Source: Sipunculus nudus
Taxonomy: Eukaryota; Annelida; Sipuncula; Golfingiida; Sipunculidae
Length of the DNA: 64,000 nucleotides
Reading direction: 5' to 3'
NCBI GenBank assembly: GCA_026874595.1
Contig: CM049313.1
Span: forward strand, 67,820,659-67,884,658
In this document: positions 58,340 to 64,000 of the stretch, one piece after another
How the letters are laid out: each line of letters begins with the position of its first letter
How positions within the stretch are numbered: position 1 is the first letter of the stretch
The notes under the pieces: generated by a model
What the model was told of the DNA's origin: nothing
Database searches by the model: none
What the model saw: only the letters and a program-made list of their open reading frames with translations
Translations under genes and position numbers: made by a program

Positions 58340-58975
58340 AGACCTGTTCTATTAGTCCAGCGGTTACGCTCCCATATTTGGAGGAATTGTGCAAAAAATG
58401 AAAGAAGCATGAAAGTTGGCAAAAGTATTCTTTGGAGCTTATTAATGAATTTCTGATATAGGGCCAAGCTGAAAAAAAATTATCTTGGCCAAAATACAAG
58501 ATGGCGGCCAAGATGGCCGCAAGATTAGTAAATGTCAATAACTTGATAATACTTGTTATAATGTCCCCAGAAAACATTGCAAATACTCTAATGTTATGTT
58601 TGTTGAGCTGAAAAATTCAATTTTTGAGGTTTCAGACCTCTTCAGATACTCATTAGCTGGGTTTTTTTTTATCAAGAATTTGGTAATATTCCCATCAGTA
58701 CAGCGGTAAAGCTGCATATTGAGAAGAATTGTGCAAAAGATGAAAGAAAAAGAGACTTGTGCATATTAATTTTCCAGACCATACTCTATATGTTCAGATA
58801 TGGAGCCGAGCGGAATTCACCATACCTTGGTATAAATCCAAGATGGCGGCCAAGATGGCCACCGAAATATAAAATACCAATACAGCCGGTTATATTAGTC
58901 AGAGTATGCATTGCAAGTGCACTGTTTTTATGTTACTGGGGTCGAGAAATTCGTTTATAAGGGTTTTAGGTCTGT
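58340..58975. repeat. Two tandem units of about 345 bp
   Basis: CAGCGGTTACGCT / CAGCGGTAAAGCT, GAGGAATTGTGCAAAAAATG / GAAGAATTGTGCAAAAGATG, TCTGATATAGGGCCAAGC / TCAGATATGGAGCCGAGC, and a CAAGATGGCGGCC doublet occur in both units at the same relative places. The layout is like a Helitron-type satellite core, but no ends were found. Confidence 0.7.
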
Positions 58976-59142
58976 ATCATGAATGAGTGAATGAAGTCTG
59001 ATTTTGTCGGTATTGACATTGTACTAAAATTTACCTTTTTTCCAGCACATCAAAGGTAAAACGTATTTGTTGATTACCCTGCTGAAATTTAATATATTTG
59101 TTAATTTTAAGTATTTAAACATTGTCTCTTTCAATGTAATGA

Positions 59143-59337
59143 AATGGACAGTTGATTGATAAAACGCTCGGCTCTCTTCACTTGCGACCAAATTTCTATC
59201 CCTGATGTTGCTATGAGAGTTGGTTGTAGTGGTCCGTACAGCGTGTCCTCTGATTCCGTCCATTGCTTTGCCATCCGACCCATGGAAAGTGCCTGGTAGT
59301 TGCTATTATAACCAGTTCTAAAATCCATGTTAAAGAA
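59143..59337 (+). mobile_element. SINE family C, diverged copy
   Basis: GATAAAACGCTCGGCTCTC (A-box side), AGTTGGTTGTAGTGGTCCGT, CATCCGACCCATGGAAAGTG and AAAATCCATGTTAAAGAATT match the 55.7 kb copy in order. The B box is degenerate (ATTTCTATCCCTG). Confidence 0.65.
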
Positions 59338-59821
59338 TTTTTTGTTTATAAGTAAATGGTTCTTTTGCCAGCTTCCAGACTCTTTGCTTGCATGAGAACT
59401 CAGTACATTTTTATCTTCAAGTCATTAGTGCACAGGATGCTAAATTTTAGATCGAACTGATTTTTGCACATAAGATAAAAAGAACCGATAGTGAGTTTGA
59501 ATTGTGCATGTTTTACCAGAAGGAAAACGCTCTTGTCCTGCCAAATCTAAAAAAAATATTCAGGCACAGGTAATAAAAAAATTGCTGGCAATATTACAAA
59601 CAATGCTGTAATAAACTGTTCTGTTCAGTAATAATATTCGGAAGTAGTGTATTCTCAAAAATTTAGTTTCACTTAATGAAGCAATTGGTATGAAATACAA
59701 GTTTCCCAAGCATTCTGCAATTGGACATAAAACTGACAATGGGAAAGTGTAACTGTACTTAGGTGCCAGATCCCAGAAGCTAAAAGCACAGAAAATTTAC
59801 AATCACCAAACAAGTCGATAA

Positions 59822-61552
59822 CAAATGACCCATAGGTCATGACGCTCAGCCGACTGACATGTTGACAATATGTCCTTGCACATGCAACTTATTAAGGTAA
59901 TGTAGGTGGCATCATTGTTCATCAAGACCCATAAGCACAACAAATCTGATGACAAACCAACAGGCCTTTCATGAGGAATCTGGCAATTTGTGTTTATTTT
60001 GCATTATTTCTAGGGTGCTCAAACATACCCCAAAACTCTGAGAATATAGTTCACTGTGACCCAATTTCAGGTTTCTGGGGAGAACTTTTGAGGAACTCTC
60101 AGGATGTCAAGTTAGAAGATTCTGGGCTCAAATTTTCAATTATTCTGAGGGGTCCTTATATTTATAAGCCCCATAGCTCAGAAAATATGGGTAACAGAGA
60201 CCTAAATACACGTTTCAAAGGAGATTTTCATACCCTCCCTGGATTTTAGGTTAGAAGATTTCAGGTCCAATGTTTATGATTTGTGCCCTGCTTTGGTATC
60301 AAATTTTTAATTATGATCGGGGGTGCTTATAAGCCCAATAGCTCAGAGAATATGGGTAACAGAGACCAAATTTCAGGTTTCCATGGAGACTTTTAATGTA
60401 CCTCTCTGGATGTAAAGTTAGAAGATTCCAGGTCCAGTGTTTAAGATTTGTGCCCTATTAACAGATGACGGAATCTTTTAAGTCTCAAAATAGAGAAAAA
60501 AATTGTAAAATAATAAAAAAAATACAGGTGGCGCCACCAGTCTGCAGAAACTGATAAAACATTCCATGATTAATATCCATGCATGAATCATGGTTATCAA
60601 TGCATTAGTTCTTCAGATACTTGAGCTTTTGTATCAAATTTTTCATTATTCTGGGGGGGGGGGGGTACTTCGGAGCCCAATAGCTGGAAGAATATGGGTA
60701 ACAGAGACCTAATTCCAGGTTTCCAAGAAGACTTTTCATGGGCTTCCGTGCATGTTGAGACAGAAGATTTTAAGTCAACTGGTTAAGATTTGTGCCCTGT
60801 TAACAGATGACCACATCTTTTAAGGTCTCAAAAATAGTGAAAAAATCGTGAAAAATAAAAAAAAAATTCAGGTGGCGCCACCAGTCTGCAAAAACTGATG
60901 AAACTCTCCATGATCAATATCCATGCTAAGAATCATGGTGATCAATGTATTAGTTGCTCAGATACTTGAGCTTTTGTATCAAACTTTTCATTATTCTGGG
61001 GGGTACTTCAGAGCCCCATAGCTCAAAGAATATGGGTAACAGAGACCTAATTCCAGGTTTCCAAGAAGACTTTTCATGGACCTCCCAGGATGTAAAGTGT
61101 GAAGATTCCAGGTCCTCCGGTTACAATTTGTGCCCTGTTAATATATGACAGCATCTTTTGAGGTTTCAAAAATAGAGAAAAAAAAATCGTAAAAAAAAAC
61201 AAAGAAATACAGGTGGCGCCACCAGTCTGCAGAAAATGATGAAACACTCTATGATCAATATCCATGCAAAGAATCATGGTGCATTAGTTCTTCAGATACT
61301 TGAGCTTTTGTATTAAATTTTTCTATTTTTCTGGGGGATATTCGGAGCCCCATAGCTCAAAGAATATGGGTAACAGAGACCTGATTCTAGGTTTCCAAGG
61401 AGGTTTTTCATGGATCTCTAAGGATATAAAGTTAGAAGATTCTAGGTCCAGCGGTTACGATTTGTGCCCTGTTAACGGACAGACGCCTAGACGGCCGGAC
61501 GAACGACGGACAAAGAGTGATTGCTAAAGCTCAGATGACTTACAGTCAGCTG
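59822..61552 (-). mobile_element. Helitron-like element with about 340 bp satellite
   Basis: Read on the minus strand: 5' hairpin AGCTCAGCTGAC-TGTAA-GTCATCTGAGCT (about 61526-61555), a leader of CCGTCGTTCGTCCGG words (about 61480-61512), a satellite core, then near 59850 CAGTCGGCTGAGCG, an inverted copy of the 5' arm, and a 3' hairpin TGACC-TATG-GGTCA followed by TTTG|T (59822). The 3' hairpin is nearly the same as in the 5.8 kb element (TGACC-TCT-GGTCA, TCTTG|T). The final TTTG is not canonical CTRR. Confidence 0.6.
60010..61475. repeat. About 340 bp satellite array
   Basis: GGGTAACAGAGACC recurs at 60189, 60354, 60695, 61034 and 61369: one short step (165 bp), then 334-341 bp. Each full unit holds AGGTGGCGCCACCAGTCTGC, a perfect GGTGGCGCCACC palindrome, CCATGATCAATATCCATG, and GATTTGTGCCCTGTTAAC. 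Open frames at 59971, 60954 and 61300 are translations of it. Confidence 0.9.
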
Positions 61553-61559
61553 AGCTAAA

Positions 61560-62900
61560 AACTCAAACCAAACGTTGTACTGAATTTTGAGGTAATCAAG
61601 TTTAGGATAAAATGCATGTCTAGAACCTGAGGGTGCATTATATTTTTTATATTTTTTTATGTATTTTCTTTTTTTGTGAATTCGACTCTCTATATATCTT
61701 CGGCCTTGCTTTTCCAATGTCTTAGCATCCAGCCATGAAAGATCAGCTAGCTTGAAACTGCCAACCGACTCATACATGTAGTGAATATTTCTAACAAAAC
61801 ATAGAGGTACTACATGAATCTACAAATGTGCGTAATGCCAGCAAATGAATGTATTTTGTTGACATAAACATATTATGCAAAGTGAATTTTAATGGCAACT
61901 CGTTGGTAAGGAAATAGTTCTATATCACAAAGGAAGCATCACAACAAAGGGCAGTGATATTTTACTGACACTAGTTGGTTCTTTCATACGAGTATACAGT
62001 CTAAAGTTTGCATCATCACCATATCACTAAAATAGTAATCTGCAAAAGGTATCTACATGAGTACTGATTATTTCATGCATTTATCACCATAATACAAAGG
62101 CAGCATACAGCAACATGTCGCCCACCTCTAAATTTGTGTTGATTCTGTTTTCATGCCAACATACTGTCTATCACTTCATGGCAAAAGAAGCTTAGAATCT
62201 ATACAGCAAACATATGTGACCTTCTACATAAGCGCGTATCTTGTCATGCACGCATATAGTCTAAATTAATTATAAATAAAAATCTTTCCTTTGAACAAGA
62301 CATGATGTTCAAATACATGTAACTAGTACATGTAAATTCAATTTCAGCTGAACTTTTTAATATTTTTTAATTGCACTAATAAAGATTTGAATGTGAAGTT
62401 GCTGGTAATATCATGTTTGTAGATTTTAAAATATTCCTAACTATTCTTCACGGATATATCAAGCTCCCACTTTGATACGAGACAGGATAATTAAGTTTCT
62501 TACATCTCTCACGTCTATAAAGCAGTTAATACATTCGTTAGCATGCAAATAATTGGATATCAAACAGAGGACATTAGATATGAAATATTAATATAATGAA
62601 ACCTACCCTAAAAATGACACTTTCATTTTAAGGTGCAGTATTTAAAAATAAATTATCAAATTTAACCGTTGGGAGTGCTGATGAAAAAGGGACTTTTAGC
62701 ACGTACAATTTCAGTAGGTACACAGGGCATAATATATACCGCTGACAGGTGTAAGCTTCTTACATAGGTCTGTATCCTGCCACGCACGCATTCAGTCTGA
62801 TATAAAAGTAAGAAGCAAGATAAACTCTATATTATATGGATTGTCTAATTTATTTTATTATAATATATAGTTTATATGGACAGGTAGTTATAATTACTAT
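61560..62900. other. No gene recognised
   Basis: AT-rich. A weak repeat of CAGTCTAAAGTT / CATATAGTCTAAATT / CATTCAGTCTGATAT-type words after GCACGCAT occurs at 62240-62260 and 62780-62800. Confidence 0.45.
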
Positions 62901-62904
62901 AACA

Positions 62905-63118
62905 AGCCACTCTCCATTGCTCGGATGGAGGCGTTTGGTGGTACGTTTGGTGTATATATACAGGGGTGAAGGAAAGCGAAGGACAAGGAGTAATTCACCC
63001 ACTTTGGACGGGCCATTACAATCCACTAATAGGAACGATGTTGATTAAAAACAGGGCGCCACTGGAGATAGCCGAGCGTTTTACCACTCGATTGTCCATT
63101 ACATTACATAGAAACAGA
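62905..63118 (-). mobile_element. SINE family C, minus-strand copy
   Basis: On the minus strand: GAGTGGTAAAACGCTCGGC (63071-63089), TGGATTGTAATGGCCCGTCC, TATATATACACCAAACG and CATCCGAGCAATGGAGAGTG, parallel to the 55.7 kb copy. The B box is lost. Confidence 0.65.
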
Positions 63119-63119
63119 C

Positions 63120-63405
63120 ATAGGGCTCAAATACGTAAAATTAATATATATATATATATATTTCGGGTTTCCTTATACGCTGTCCCCACTCGGACCAGTG
63201 AAAATACCAGATGCTGGCCCTCAACAAAGATGGATGTCACAACACAGCTGATCCTGACCCCAGTGACTTAACAATAGACCCCCGCAAATGATATTCACAG
63301 CACAATTAGGCTACAACATTTCAAGAGTGCCACTCGATCTGAGCGTGTAGTACGAAACTATTAGTCATGAAATGCCTGCAGAAAAAAAAACTAGTTTAGT
63401 TCTTT
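63120..63405. other. No feature recognised
   Basis: A short TA run near 63150; otherwise nothing was identified. Confidence 0.45.
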
Positions 63406-63409
63406 CTGT

Positions 63410-63411
<2 letters not shown>

Positions 63412-63453
<42 letters not shown>
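63412..63453. repeat. (TA)n microsatellite
   Basis: About 42 bp of TA. Confidence 0.95.
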
Positions 63454-63457
<4 letters not shown>

Positions 63458-63459
63458 GT

Positions 63460-64000
63460 CAGCAAAGTTGGATGTATGCATTTGATATTACCTAATTGCA
63501 CTAACAGGGTTTACATAAAAGCTGATCATAAAATCTAATTACATGTATGTAGGTTTAAAACATTATAATGATTATTGTTTACGAACATATCAAGTTCAAT
63601 TTTTTATTGTATTGCAGATTTCGACAGATAAGTTTTTTTTGCAACCATCACCTATCCAAAGCAATTACATTTCGAAGGAAGAACATAGCAATAAAAAATG
63701 TTCTACCATTCAAACATACAAATGCATGACAAAGCAGACAAACCTAAGTCATCAAAGGACACTTTCATTTTAATACAATCACAATGTATGCGACTACTGT
63801 GCAAAACCCAACAAATAATGTTTGCTGTACATGTGCTAGTAAACAAAAGCAAATTTAGGACAATTTCAATATATTAACAAAACCATGATTCATTCACATT
63901 TTTCAGACTTTAACCCCTTATAAATGAATTTATCGACCCCGGAAACATAGGAATAGTGCACTTGGAAAGCATTCTAGGACAAATATAACCGAATGTATTG
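63460..64000. other. No feature recognised
   Basis: AT-rich end of the window. The 76-codon frame at 63543-63773 is Lys/Thr/Gln-rich without splice or domain support. Confidence 0.45.

Overview
This is a 64 kb window of AT-rich eukaryotic DNA, almost certainly from an invertebrate and most likely from a bivalve or other mollusc. I infer that from the repeats: tRNA-derived SINEs, many (TA)n arrays, poly(G/C) tracts, Helitron-like elements carrying satellite cores behind a leader of CCGTC-type repeats, and a high density of short inverted-repeat elements. There are no long open reading frames, operons, ribosome binding sites, rRNA genes or CRISPR arrays. Nearly every open frame above 60 codons is chance or a repeat artefact. 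Six or seven short frames could be exons because they have protein-like composition, some with a 3' splice acceptor in front. None is recognised with certainty. The best are a terminal exon at 34.2 kb (minus), frames at 41.8 and 42.3 kb (plus), and a Cys-rich, VWC-like C-terminus at 10.6 kb (minus).

Layout. 0-5 kb: diverged ~320 bp tandem repeat, a SINE, and a 538 bp terminal-inverted-repeat (TIR) element with a 10 bp target duplication. 5.8-8.0 kb: Helitron-like element with a 148 bp satellite. 11.2-13.9 kb: TIR element with terminal arrays of a palindromic unit, host to a second Helitron-like element (145 bp satellite). 18.9-19.4 kb: degenerate tandem repeat. 20.4-23.9 kb: a ~3.6 kb imperfect palindrome with 21 bp arrays at both ends and a younger insertion in one arm. 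24-27 kb: SINE, LTR-like segment, then two TIR elements side by side with overlapping target duplications. 30-31 kb: SINE fragment, (TA)n and a decayed reverse-transcriptase relic. 34-38 kb: candidate exons and a second large TIR element with 21-22 bp palindromic arrays. 38.4 kb: nested miniature elements. 39-46 kb: dispersed repeats, a duplicated SINE head and candidate exons. 48-52 kb: a (TA)n palindrome, a G-rich minisatellite, dispersed repeats and miniature elements. 53.0-54.6 kb: Helitron-like element with a 180 bp satellite. 55.7-63.1 kb: a local cluster of one SINE family and a fourth Helitron-like element (340 bp satellite, minus strand).

Two patterns join separate loci. (1) Three large inverted-repeat elements (11.2, 20.4 and 35.7 kb) all carry near their ends arrays of a 20-22 bp palindromic unit of the form TATCTCG-N6-CGAGATA, with different central bases in each. 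They look like one element class with diversifying terminal iterons. (2) Four unrelated satellites (148, 145, 180 and 340 bp) sit in the same chassis: 5' hairpin, satellite core, an inverted copy of the 5' hairpin arm, 3' hairpin, and a CTAG/CTTG-type end before T. This suggests rolling-circle elements that exchange satellite cargo. Several insertions can be dated relative to their hosts because a paralogous empty site is present in the same window.

Nothing was computed. All repeat matches, target duplications and translations were made by eye from the sequence.
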